Part shown: in pieces, positions 17,071 to 29,013 of the stretch
How the letters are laid out: the number at the start of each line of letters is the position of its first letter
Position numbering within the stretch: the stretch's first letter is position 1
From: Corticium candelabrum
Taxonomy: Eukaryota > Porifera > Homoscleromorpha > Homosclerophorida > Plakinidae
Length of the DNA: 64,000 nt
Reading direction: 5' to 3'
Assembly: GCF_963422355.1 (NCBI RefSeq)
Contig: NC_085091.1
Location: 5,241,184-5,305,183 of the forward strand
Position numbers and translations under genes: made by a program
The notes under the pieces: model-generated
The model's database searches: none
What the model was told of the DNA's origin: nothing
The model's input: the letters and a program-made list of their open reading frames with translations, nothing else

Positions 17071-20000
17071 AAAAGGCTTAAAGGCAGTCCCTTAACCTTG
17101 CTGGCGTCAGCCTTACAAGGCCCTGCATTCACATGGCAAGGTTTAAGTGGGGTGCTAAAGGGTTGCCTCCTCAAGCTGTCCATTCGTTTTTGCACAAGAG
17201 GAACAAGCACTGTTTACCGTGGAGCTTTGACACTTTCAGATGTCTCCGAGGCGTTTTAAAAGGACGTATTTATAAATATAAAAGATTTGAGAGATCGGCA
17301 ATTACGTACTTATTCGACATACCATCTGCGATTCCTTCCCGACGGCGGGTTAGATTTCCGCCCAATCCCGTTTTCTGCACTGGATCAATGGTACAATACC
17401 CACCCTTAGCTGAATAAGGTGTGTATTCTTCTATCCTCTACGATACAATTCGCAGCCTACTTATCTAACAAGCTCTTTACATATCAGTTTAATATACAAT
17501 ATATCATCCTGCACACGACTACTTAAAGAAACTTGGATTATATCGTTCTCCAATATAATAAGCAATTCTGCAGATTGTTGCGCAAAATTGCAGGTTGACC
17601 AGTAGTCCGTTCAGTTCAGAATGTATAAATGTGAAAAGAGATCAAAAAGCTTACCTTGCCTAGTATTCCGCTCAGGTCTGCATCTATCAATGTGACAGCG
17701 GAACCAAAACTTTTTTAATCAATTACATACATATTTCGTTTAGATCGACACAAAACCTATTTAAGAGTTACTTTAAATACATAGAGTCAGACTCGAACAG
17801 CTATCTTTGTGCGCTACTATTTCTATGACCGACGTAATATAGCTACTGTATTATGGATTTTCACAATATTCAAGAAGTCGTTTGCATGATGACAATTCTG
17901 CAGAACAAATACTTCGATTTCTGCAACGTTGCCATCTTTTAAGGAACACAGAAGACAGTCACTGTGTATCTGCCATCAATATCCAAAAGTTTCTAGAGAA
18001 ACCGATGGTTACATCTGAAGATGTCCAAGAAACAAATGCAAAGTACCAAAGTTATAAATTCAACAATGCATTCAAAATATCTCCAATTTTTTTTCTCCTA
18101 TCATTTCCAGGTTTTCGCCTACTTACAGTTTTCGCTATTTCACCAACAACTTCAGCTTTAGTTTTCTCTGCACGTCAACCAAAGAAATAAGCAAGGGTTG
18201 AACCAGATGCAGTTGAGAAGCCAATACTGAATAAAAACCATCAGCTCTATCAGCAACCAGATACAGAGCGTCTGTTGCAAAACATGCTGCTGCGACTCTA
18301 TGACGATTCGAGTCACAAAAGAAGACATTTAAAAAACTTAAATCCAGCACGTGTTGTTTGATGTAAAGTGGCATAACGGAAGGTTTTTTCAAACGTAGAT
18401 GGAATGATGTGGACATTTGTGACAGACAAAAACGGCTGCGTTTACTAGATTAGAGTTAAATTTTTCACTATAAAAATTAGTAATACCAATTTTCTGCACA
18501 TGGTTGTAAAAATGTTGACAGATAGACATGAAAACAAGCCAATATTGAGGAAATTGAACGACGTGGCTTGATGACCATCCTCAGCAAAGTTTGCATTAAA
18601 TCCTGTTAACTTTAGCATAACAACTCCCTTGAGGTTGAGTTGTGAAATGTCTTTAGCCTTTAAATCGACAAGTGTGAGTGTGGAAGGCTTATTGAAAGGA
18701 AAGATTTCATCTCTTAACCTGTACATCGGGTGAGGGCATGTATGGTCTCCTGAATCGCTAGCTAGTATGTGACGTGAATGCATACGTGCCTTAATTGCGT
18801 ATTACGATAGAAAGCTCTGTGATCTCTATATTAGTCCAAAATTACACCACACAATTTTTATCGATTACGTTGCATTTGTTGTCGCGATAGCATCATCGAG
18901 AGCTTCTGTCACGGCATCAAGTTTAAGTGCTCCGGATTGTCGATACATGAACGACCCCTGCCACTGGACACATGAAAGTGGTAACGTGTGAACGCAGCAA
19001 CCCTTCTACCGATCATATAGACGCACGTGCTCCCAAATACAACTATCCACAGCGATGAATGGAGAGCGTACCGTTGCGCTATCCAGCTTCCAAACGTTGT
19101 CATGATCCAAACAGTAAACCATTCAATTAATTTTCAAGACCGTGCAACCGACGTTCAAATATATGTATACGATCTATATCGAATCTTATTAGAATAGAAT
19201 AAAGCTACGACTGGTACTAATGAAAATCTGCCACAGACATATGCTGCCACAGTGCCAAGACAAGATCAAGAGAAGAGAGAGATGTATGGGAAAACAAGAC
19301 AGTAAGCTCCAGAAAACATCGTTGCTGACATAGCAGCACGATACTTGGTACCTCACTGACATTCCTATTATGGACATACGTCCCACTTCTTGACGCAGTT
19401 TTATAACTAGCTAGAGGTAGCTAGAGTTTGTAGTTTCGCCTATCTACTTTGTAATTCGATAAACTTTACACAAAAAGAAACATTCTCGTACTGCACTGTG
19501 CGCACGAGAACAATCTGTAAATTTGTTTAATATCCCGAAAAAGAGTAGAACGCTATATAAAGTAGACGTGTACAGAATATATTGTATATCACTCTTGTTA
19601 GCGATATCTAAATATCTTGTTCGGCAGCGCGTTATATCATAAACGCTTGAAGAATACCCACAACATTTCGGAACAGGCTTTCATACCCATTTGACTATAC
19701 AAATCAAGGTGACCAAATACAATTACCATAAAAAATTTGCAAGTTCCTAATTAAAACAGACTTTTCAGGAAGGGTTTAGAATGATTTTGATCAATTCGGT
19801 TGCATTTTACAATTGACAGAACCCAATATTTTACTGAATGTAGCAATAGTAAGTGGTTGTCTCTTAGATAATAACACTATTTGAATGTTTGATGAGCTAA
19901 TTTCCGGCCTTTTCTTGAGTAGTTTTCTGATGAGGAGCAGACTGCAAAATGAGGTTACCTCGTCCTGGTATTCGTATTATCATGTTACATTGCATAGGAT

Positions 20001-20407
20001 CTGTGAGAGCGGGAAAACGTTTGCGGAATTATCCGAGCACGTCCGGACAAAGATGATCGTGTTTGGACTGTTTCTACAACCAAACTAAACTTTACCTCCA
20101 ACCTGCGATAGGCATATCTGTACCTATAAAAATCATAAACAGTATATAATATGCTGTGATTGCAGATGCAATCAAACTCAAACGGAGAAAAGGAGGAACA
20201 TGTTACCACAGCCGGATTTGGAGCCCCTTGAACTACCGGTAGTTTCAGTGGTCGTGGTTGTGCATGTAGTGTTATTAGACTGACTGTACTTCAGACGCCC
20301 TCATTTACGGGAGAGGTGATTAGATAAGACCAGGATCTATTATGGGGCACACAGCCCACCGCGTGGTCTCTTTATAGTCTCACTGTATAGTGACAAGAGT
20401 GGAAGGA
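17071..20407. other. Unassigned intergenic region
   Basis: AT-rich. Frames worth noting on the minus strand are 18445-18783 (contains LTLVDLKAKDISQLNLKG) and 18909-19103 (a hydrophobic stretch SSLWIVVFGSTCVYMIG that could be a signal anchor). Neither matches a family I know, and no gene model could be built. Nothing else is supported. Confidence 0.3.
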
Positions 20408-23400
20408 ATGGCTTCTTCTTTTTCATCTCTAAAACCTCCCGAACCGGTCGACTTTGCCACACCAAAAGCGTGGCCGCCATGGATCACACGATTCTAGCGT
20501 TATCGTGTTGCGTCTGGCCTTGACAAGAAGGAGGAACTAATTCAGGTCAGTACACTTATTTATGCTATGGGACAGGACGCAGAAGATATTTGGGGAAGCT
20601 TCACGCTATCAGAAGACGAGAAGGGGATGTACGAAAGTGCTAAGTAGAGCTTCCAAAACCATTTCGTGCGACGGAAGAACCCTATCTACAAGCGAGCCCG
20701 GTATATTAAGAAGGAAAAACAAACAGCATAAAGCGTACATGCGTTCGTGACTGCTCTTCACACCCTATCTAAACTCTGTAAATACGGGACATTCAAACAA
20801 CAGCAAATACGAGATCGCTTGGTGGTCGGTCTTCTAAATGCAGATCTTTCTAAACTATAACACCTTCTATCAGATCTGGAGCTTGCTACAGCAGTGGCAA
20901 AAGAACGTAACAGTGAAGCAGTGAATGCACAACAGTCAATAGTCAAAGGTTATCAAGCCACGCCTACCCATTTGCTGTTTCTGCTGACGCTGTGCACCGA
21001 AATGCCCAACTGGAAAGGCCACAACGCCAACGTCCTTCCAGAAAAGAAGAGAAACGACCACCATAAATAGCATGCCTTTATCGCTAAATTGCCGATGGTC
21101 CAGATACGACGAACACCCCGTGGCAAAAGCCCCGCCAGAGACTCAAAATTCTTACAATGCAGCAAGATAGGCCATTATGCGTCTGTGCGTAGTTCCGCAC
21201 CCGCACATTTTGTATCCACAGCGTCCACAACAGCCCAATATGATGCTTTTCTTAACTTCCTTAATTCTGGTAATGCGTGATCCAAACACGTAGATGTCGG
21301 AGGCTCACAAATTCTTATGAAACAGACAAAGGGGACAACGTTATCGCCATCCCAGAGCAACTCTATCAACAAAGTCTGTCTCAGAAATAGGCACTTCAAA
21401 TATCTGACCGTTTTCTGCTCGGACCTGACCGCAACCAACTTCCCGTCCCAAAGTGTATCAAAATCACACTTTCGCGTACCGTTGCAGATGCTTTGCCGAC
21501 CCACATGATCTACGTTGGACGTGGGTTACAGACACTTCTTCTGGGTAGACTAGCCATTCAAGGTTTACGCATATCAAGACAAGTCAATCACAACAGCAAA
21601 CGCCGCATCGTCATCAAGAAAGCCCACACGTCTTTTCTCGTCATTCTTTTTAGGACTCGAAAAATTCAAAGGTCTCGCTCATAACATTTCGCTACGGGAA
21701 GACGCAATTCCTTATTCTCTAGCTGCTCTTCGTCGAGTTCCTCTTCCGCTAATGCCGCGCGTATAAGCAGATCTACAGCGCATAAAGTCAGACGGAATTA
21801 TAGAAAGCATAGACGAACCAACTAAATAGTGCTCTGGCATTGTGATTTGCCCTAACTTGACTGCAACATTCGCATCTGTACAGAATTCACACGCCTCAAC
21901 AAAAGGGTTCGCAGGGAGCGTCACATCCTCCCATCAAATGGAACACCTCTTAGCAACAATTCAAGAGGCAAACACAATTTCCAAACTGAATGACAACAGT
22001 GCATTCTACCAAATTCCCTTGGCCGAAGCCTCGCAACCTCACCACATTCATTACACCCTTCGGTCGTTTCTGCTATAGTCGTCTACCATTCAAGATATCA
22101 TGAGCCCTAGAACACTTCCAAAGAGGAATGTTGGTTCTGTTGGTGAAAATGGACGGCACCATTTGCGTCATGGATGATATAATCGTATTCGGGGCGACGC
22201 AAGATGAACACCACAAATGTCTTGCCAATTCAGCAATTCAACAAAGAGGTAATTCGCTTCTGTGGCTACCTGTGGCTAAATGATCGGAAAATATAGAATA
22301 GAGCCTGACCCAGAGAGAATTTTTGGCACTTACCATTACCAGAAAATTAGCCAATTTCTGGGAATGGCTAATCAAATAGGCAGCTTTTCTCCTCGGTTCG
22401 CTTCACTGTCGCAACCTCTTCGACAGCTTCTCAGCAAAGACCGGGCCTGGTTATGGGAACCACAACAGCAACAAACCTCTACAGAAATCAAAGCAGAATT
22501 AACCAGTCACACAGTTCTCGCACCGTTCAACGTCAACTTTGAGACACAGATTTCCGTAGATGCATTTTTGTTTGGCATTGGAGCCATCATACGCCGGGAA
22601 CAGCTCCCAGGATAACGGCGCCCTGTCGCTTACCAATCTCGAGCTATGACACTCACCAAACAACGATACTCCCAAATTGAGAAAGAAGACATAGCAGTAA
22701 CGTGGGGGTGTTAACGGTTCCATCACTACCTTATCGGCTCACTATTCTCCTTTGTAACCAACCACAATCCTCTGGTACCGCTATTGTGCACGAAATCCTG
22801 GATAGCCTACTGTCGCGAATAGTCCGATTTCGGTTGAAGCTAGTGAGGTACGATTTTACCTTTCAGGCGCATCTCTGGAAAAGAGATAGTCAAAGCCGAT
22901 ACACTCTCGCGCGAGCCAACTCATACAGCAACAAGGCGTGACCACGAGTTTCAAGTAGAAGTGGATGCCTGCCTGGTCGCCGTGACCGATGCCCTATGTG
23001 TTCCAGATGAACGACTAAAGGAATGTCTGCCTTTCCAAGAGCAAGACTTCGTTTGTCATTCTATTGCTGAGTACGGCAAAAGCGGCAGCCCCGTGACACA
23101 TGACCTGCCAGACAAACTTAACCCGTACTTACCGAAACAGGGAAAACATACGATAAACCACGGGCGGTCTTCTCATATGCGGACCACAAATCGTAGTGCC
23201 ACATAAAGCCGGTCCTCAAGTCCTAACGAAACTACTTTTGAAATATCAAGGTACCACCAAATGTCGACAAATACCAAAGGAATCTGATGGTGGCCCGAAA
23301 TGAGTACACAACTACACCATTACGTACACAACTGTCGTGCTTGCGCCCAACACTAACAGCAACCAAGTAGAACCATTAGTATCAAGTTCATTTCCCACTT

Positions 23401-23545
23401 ACCGTGGCAAAAGTAGCGGCGGACAATTTCAAATATTAATCGAAAAGTTACCTTTTGGTCGTCGACTGCTACTCACGGTTTGTGGAGGTATGCCCTATAC
23501 AAACTACGACTACTGAATTTGTAAGAGAGTATAGATCAGAAACTG
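20408..23545 (+). mobile_element. Decayed Ty3/gypsy-type retrotransposon internal region
   Basis: Gag-like frame fragments begin at ATG 20408 (PPEPVDFATPKAWPPWI) and run with stops to ~21280. Reverse transcriptase remnants follow at ~21840-22280 (a DLTA, then SKLNDNSAFYQIPLAE, then a damaged catalytic MDD box near 22170). RT connection and RNase H pieces occupy ~22280-22900 (FLGMANQIGSFSP, SVDAFLFGIGAI). Integrase zinc-binding and core-like remnants occupy ~23190-23540. Order and motifs match Ty3/gypsy pol. Many stops and frameshifts make it inactive. It ends inside the integrase, about 20 bp before the left end of the hAT element. No LTR pair was recognised. Confidence 0.8.
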
Positions 23546-23563
23546 TATAGGTCAACACCAGAT

Positions 23564-26467
23564 CAGGAGCGCAGGAACGGGTCGGGCAGGTCATACTTTT
23601 GGAAATATGGACTTCAGCAAGCGAACGATTGCCGTAAACTTCCGGTTTAGGTATAGGCGATTAAGTATATTATTTATTGATATATGTACTTCTAACAGGA
23701 GCTTCTATCTCCGTATATACTCCTGACTCTATTGTATCCATGTTGCCTCGATGTCCAGAGTCGTCTGTCACGAGACATCTACTGAGCATGCCCAGGTAGC
23801 AAAATGGCAAGGCAGACGTCCGCGTCCGGCTTTGATAACGACGACATTGTCATTGCAACACATCCGCATCAGCCGTCTGCAGCAACGTTCAGGTTTCCAA
23901 AGCAATCGTACGGAACGAAACTGAGAAGCTTCCAACCTTCTTGGTTTGAGAAATGGCCATTTCTCCACTACGATGAAACGAATGACGCCGTCTATTGTCA
24001 CACCTGCTTGTCAGCCCATTTCATGAAGAAGGTCAACATTCCAACGGCTGACGACTCATTTGTAAGTTGTGTACATGTACAAGTTGTTTTCCAGTAGTCT
24101 CATACCAGACTCCCTCGCGATCAGATTTGCATGAAGTCATGCCTCGCTTAACCAGGTTGTTAGTGATAGGGTATGAGATTATATGCTACATTTCAGTTAT
24201 TTTTGCAAATTTTTGTACCTTTTTTGGTGACGTAAACTCTGACAGTCTACACATGACATACACACAATTATTGTTGCCACAAATCATGAGTTTACGCTTG
24301 GACATCCATTATTTTCACTAGTTTTTCTACTGCAGATTAGGAGAGGATTTACAAATTGGAAAATGCTACAGTATCTTTCAAGAATCATGAGAAATCAGCT
24401 TGTCATAGGGCTGCCACCGAAATTATAATTAGCCTTCCTAGTACGACCAAGGATATTGGTAACCTGCTCTCTAAGGAGCATGCTACCTCTAAGAGGAGAA
24501 ATAGAGCTGCCTTCTATCATATTTTGTCTTCAATACGATATTTGGCTAGACAAGGACTAGCAATACGAGGCCATGGAGAGGACAGTGATGGAAACTTTAT
24601 CCAGTTGCTTAGACTGAAAGCAAAAGACGATGACAATTTGTCTTCATGGATGACAAGGAAAGACAATTCTTATACGAGCCCTGACATTCAAAATGAAATA
24701 GTAGAGTTGATGTCGTCACATGTGTTGAGGGTTATTGCAAATGATCTTCGCAAATCTCCATTTCTCAGTATAATGATTGACGAAACAAGAGATTGTGTCA
24801 ACACAGAACAAGTTACTGTAGTTGTCAGAATGGTTACCTATGAGTTTGATGTTCATGAGCAATTCCTGGGAATGTATGGTGTACCATCCGTAGATGCTCA
24901 GACTTTGACAACTGCGATAAAGGATGTTTTTGAGAGATTTAATTTCATTTTTAATAAATTACGCGGGCAATGCTATGATGGAGCCAGTGCGATGAGTGGA
25001 GCAAAAAGTGGGGTAGCCAGGAGAATACTTGAAATCGATCCAAGGGCACTGTTTACACACTGCTATGGGCATTCATTGAACTTAGCTGCCTGCGATACAA
25101 TGGAGCAGATTAAACTCCTGAAAGATGCATTAGGTGTATCTTTCGAAATAACAAAGTTGTTGAAGTATTCACCTCGTCGTGAGGGGATTTTTCTAAGATT
25201 GAAAGAAAACTTGCCAGAAAGTACAGCCACCGGAATGAGAGTCCTTTGTCCTACAAGATGGACAGTTAGAGCTGACTCACTTGCAAGCATTTTGGAGAAC
25301 TTTCAAGCCTTGCAAGAAACCTGGCAGGAATCAATTGAAGTTGCACATGACACTGAAACCAAAGCAAGAATTGGTGGAGTGGAAGCGCAAATGAACACAT
25401 TTGATTATCTATTTGGCACCATGCTAGGTCACATGGTTTTGAGACATACCGACAATCTTAGCAGAGCATTGCAGGATAAAGGTTTGTCTGCTGCAGAAGG
25501 ACAGCAAGTTGCTAGAATGAGTCTAGAGACATTGAAGTCTTTGCGTACAGATCAGTCGTATGAGTTGTTTTGGCTGAATGTCAACAAGAAGGCGGAGGAA
25601 TTGGAAATTGGAAAACCCATGTTGCCTCGTCGGAGAAAGAGGCCTAGAAGATTTGAGGAAGGCGAAGATGGGTATCATCATGAAACAGTCCGTTCTTACT
25701 ACTTGCAATACTACAATGAGACTCTCGATGTCGTAATCAACTGCATCCAGGAACGATTCGATCAACCTGGCTATGGAATGTATAGCTCTTTAGAGTCGCT
25801 CTTAATCACTGCTGCATTGCAGTACAAACACGCAGATGATGATACTGAAGCACTTGCGAGGTACAAGTTTGAAATGGAGGAACAACTGGAGCGAGTACGT
25901 GCCTTCTACGGCGATGATTTTGACAAGGAAAAGTTGAGAGGGCAGCTGGTAACATTTAGTCTGCATTTCCAGAAGAACACAGAGAAACTTGAGAAGGTTA
26001 CAATATTTGATTTAAGGCGCTACTCTTCTAGCTTGTCATCTGGTCAGAGGTCCTTATTGAGTCAAGTATGCCGCCTCATGCAGCTGATTTGGTTATGCCA
26101 GCTACCAACGCCACCTCGGAGAGATCCTTCAGTGCACTGAGACGTGTTAAGAACTACCTAAGAACTACCATGTCTCAGAAAAGATTCAATAATCTAATGG
26201 TGCTTCATGTGCATAAAGACTATGTCGATAGTGATTTGGATCTGGATGTCATTCATGACCAGTTTGTAGCAAAGTCAGAAAATAGGCTTCGACTATTTGG
26301 GAAGGCCAATGAGGTTCAGTAATCACAGTAGTAATAATAATAATTTGTGTGAACTCCATGCTGTTTTCAATTTTAGCGCACGCTAAATAGGATAAATCAC
26401 GTGACTTTACCACATCTCTTAGCGCGCGTTAGGCCCGACCAGTCCTAGAATGCTTCCTACGCCCCTG
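23564..26467 (+). mobile_element. hAT-superfamily DNA transposon
   Basis: The right end reads, inverted, CAGGGGCGTAGGAAGC, a typical hAT-like tip. A related left end, CAGGAGCGCAGGAA (12 of the first 14 bases match), begins at 23564; both are followed after a short gap by GGTCGGGC. Between them lies a hAT transposase gene in plus orientation. The 8 bp outside each end (caccagat and ctacactg) do not match, so the target-site duplication is lost or the left end is misplaced. The element abuts, and may have truncated, the Ty3/gypsy remnant. Confidence 0.7.
23804..26322 (+). pseudogene. hAT transposase, ZMYM1/TTF-type, two exons, frameshifted
   Basis: Exon 1 (23804-24061) encodes a TTF-type zinc-finger start (SWFEKWPFLHYDETNDAVYC) and ends at a good donor (TTT|GTAAGT). 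Exon 2 starts after ctactgcag (~24336) and runs to 26322. It contains the DUF4371-like and RNase H-fold transposase core (IMIDETRDCVNTEQ, GQCYDGASAMSG, FTHCYGHSLNLAACD) and the C-terminal dimerisation region (MPATNATSERSFSALRRVKN, NNLMVLHVHKD). The long frame 24356-26140 shifts out at a T run near 26088-26091, where the dimerisation motif continues one frame over to 26322; this looks like a one-base loss. A second one-base loss in the A run at ~24360 is likely, because GFTNWK and NATVSF lie in different frames. The transposase is therefore probably inactive, though only lightly damaged. Confidence 0.88.
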
Positions 26468-27166
26468 CTACACTGTACACAAACGACAACTTGTAGTGCG
26501 CTCTTCACGCAAACTCACGTCCCTACACGTCGTGGTTTGTATTCTGCGCCTGTCAACGGCAGTAACGACACCTAGTAGAGCCGTGTGTTCCAACCGATGC
26601 TCCGACATCTACACTAGCCAGCCAGCTGCATTGTCAAAGACTTCATGATCACGTCTACTACACAGAGTCTTGCGGAGAATTCACGGCGAAGTTTTGTCGC
26701 GATTTCGCGGCTAGTCGAATCGAATCCGGACGATCAAGTCACAACGGATGCGCGCATCCCGAATTTTCATCGCGAATTCGAAGCTCCACGCGCGACTAGC
26801 AGCTACTCGCAGCGAATTCACGGCGATCAGACACATGCCGATCGCGTCCGCGGCACCACTAGTACAAGAAAGTGCTTCCTAACGTCCCGTTCGCGTTCCC
26901 TACTAACCCACAAATCATAAAACCGTAGCTACTGTAAACACAAAGGTACCCGTGCAGCAGAATGCGACACGATGTTCTAGTGCGACATGTCTTCGTCGTT
27001 CTTGTATTACGGCCGTAATTGGAAAGGTATGCATTTATGAAACTGAACACTAATGCTGGTCCTAGGACCAACCGCAATATATTGAGAAGAGGCGGTACCA
27101 TCCCAGACTCGTGGAGGACGATTTTGTATCGGCGCTACACGGGTCTGGGAGGCCGAGGCTAGTCGA
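26468..27166. other. Intergenic sequence, GC-richer
   Basis: About 700 bp between the hAT element and duplication block II, noticeably richer in CG dinucleotides (e.g. 26690-26860) than its surroundings. The frames are short and unrecognised, and no gene is supported. Confidence 0.4.
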
Positions 27167-27989
27167 GTGCGCTAGAAGTTCTCTGCAAGTCGCAAGGTTG
27201 GTGGGAACATGCAAGGGAGCTAGACGTAAGCTACAGACACTGTTTCTACACTTTAAGAGACGAATGGAGCTAGTCGTGTTGTACCGTCCGGCGTCGCTTC
27301 TAACTAGGAGGAAAGGAATACCGGAAGTGCAAGGTTACTCAATAATGCACATCGATTTGAAGGTGAAGCCAGGAGTTTTAAATATTGTCACGTTGCAGAT
27401 GTAGCAATTGATGATGAAATGAAATTGTAAAAAAAGGAGTTAATAAAAATAATTTTTTCATATATTCGGTCTGTGTAGAGAGTCACGCTCTTTAATAGCA
27501 TCCGTGCTCTGTTAGACATCTAAGCAGCCAATAACAGATCAACAAGAAACCAAACCAACTGATTCTATAGGCAATGGTAGTTCCAACACCAGGTTTATTG
27601 AACATGACAGCCATTATTCCCACATTGAAGATCCATCAGAGGCCAGTGATACTCATCACTTTCTACCGCAACTCACATTGCAATCCAAGTTGTTCCTCAA
27701 AGTGGAGATGCTTGGACATAATATGACTGTGATGACATCTATGAGTTAGTATGTGAACTCAATTATTCCATAAGAAAGTCCACTCCCATTGGTGCTGTTC
27801 CGGATGCAGCTGCCAGCATGTCATCATTTGAAGACATCTCTGTAATCCAAGATATCTCTCTTATGTCTTAATTCGTCCATCGTTTGAAGAAGTGACAAGT
27901 GATGACTCAACTGCCGCCTCACTGGACACATCAATAAATAGCAACCACTCGATCACGCATGAAAGAAAGTTTTTTGTGAAAGCTGATTT

Positions 27990-28370
27990 GATCAGCTAAT
28001 TCGACGCTGTCCTACATGTGGCAAGGCAATTTTGAACACATGCAAGTTTATTGTTAGCAACTGCCTTTCTGTCACTACTGAGTGTTGCACACATCACATT
28101 TTCAAATGGGTTTCCCAAGCAAGCATAAGAGGCATGACTTTTGGCAATCTTCTTATGTCAGCGTCAATATTATTTTCTGGCAGTACTCATGATAAATTTT
28201 CTCATCTTTCTGAACTCTTTAACTTGCAAATTTTGTCACGTTCTGAATTTTCTCGAATTCAGATGCCTATATATTCCCTGTTGTTGCTGAGGTATGGAGA
28301 ATTCATCAAAAACAGTGTTTGCTGTGATGGAAGGAAAATCTCTGAGAGTGTCTTCAGACGGACGTTGTGA
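27990..28370 (+). pseudogene. Transposase fragment (possibly Kolobok-like), copy 1
   Basis: The open frame contains CPTCGKAI, then FKWVSQASIRGMTFGNLLMS, ASILFSGSTHDK and LNLQILSRSEFSRIQ. This resembles the 'WKSQP...GNLLLSAAILFSG' block of a repetitive transposase family common in cnidarian and other invertebrate genomes, which I associate, from memory, with Kolobok-type elements. Only this ~110-residue block is open, and sequence before 27990 has stops in all frames of the same protein. The paralogous piece at 42615-42995 has the same extent, so truncation preceded the block duplication. Confidence 0.5.
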
Positions 28371-29013
28371 TAGTCGCTGAGACGTGCGCTTGAAGATACT
28401 CTGTAGTAGGTGCAGTCGTTGATCTTTTAGTCATTGACTACGCATACGCAGCCCAATGCAAAGTATTGCAAATGATCCGTCAAGGAGCGGTTGCCGGTTG
28501 TCATCTCTGCACATAGCTGCCCACTAGGTGCAATACTTGCGAAAGATGGTCTTTTTTATTAGACAACAAATAGTACATCACTCCTGAGTACCATCCGTTG
28601 CGTAGTACTGAAGACTATATTCGTATAACAAACGTGATATGCAAAGCTGGAGGGTAGAGAAACATTATATCATTGCTGTATTTGTGAAGGCGTGAACTAC
28701 GAAAAACCGCGACTCAAAGTAGAATACGATCCTTAACACGAGTAAACTTCGTTCAGAACAAATGCACCGCTACACTGTTGGTTCTAATTTTCTTGCCAAT
28801 CCATGTTTGAAAAAACGCTCACAAACGGTAAGCAAACATATCCTATCAATCAAAACGTACATTTGTCAACATTACTGTTTCATCTGCCGTATACAATTAT
28901 ACGTTAAATGAAAGAAATTACAACACAATAACTGCAGCGATGTCTAAAGCTATCAGCGCTAATACGACAACAGTGGTTGACTCCAACAAAGTTTGTATCA
29001 AGATAGCGATGCA
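28371..29013. other. 3' flank of receptor gene 2A
   Basis: Unique sequence between the transposase fragment and the gene 2A stop codon, mirrored at 42996-43644. It should hold the 3' UTR and polyadenylation signal of the minus-strand gene. A long AT-rich stretch is present, but no single signal could be chosen. Confidence 0.35.

Noticed and set aside
17133..17417. 94-codon plus-strand ORF
   Set aside because: No family signature, splice context or second copy; not distinguishable from chance.
23556..26475. 8-bp target-site duplication for the hAT element
   Set aside because: Flanks caccagat and ctacactg agree at only three of eight positions.
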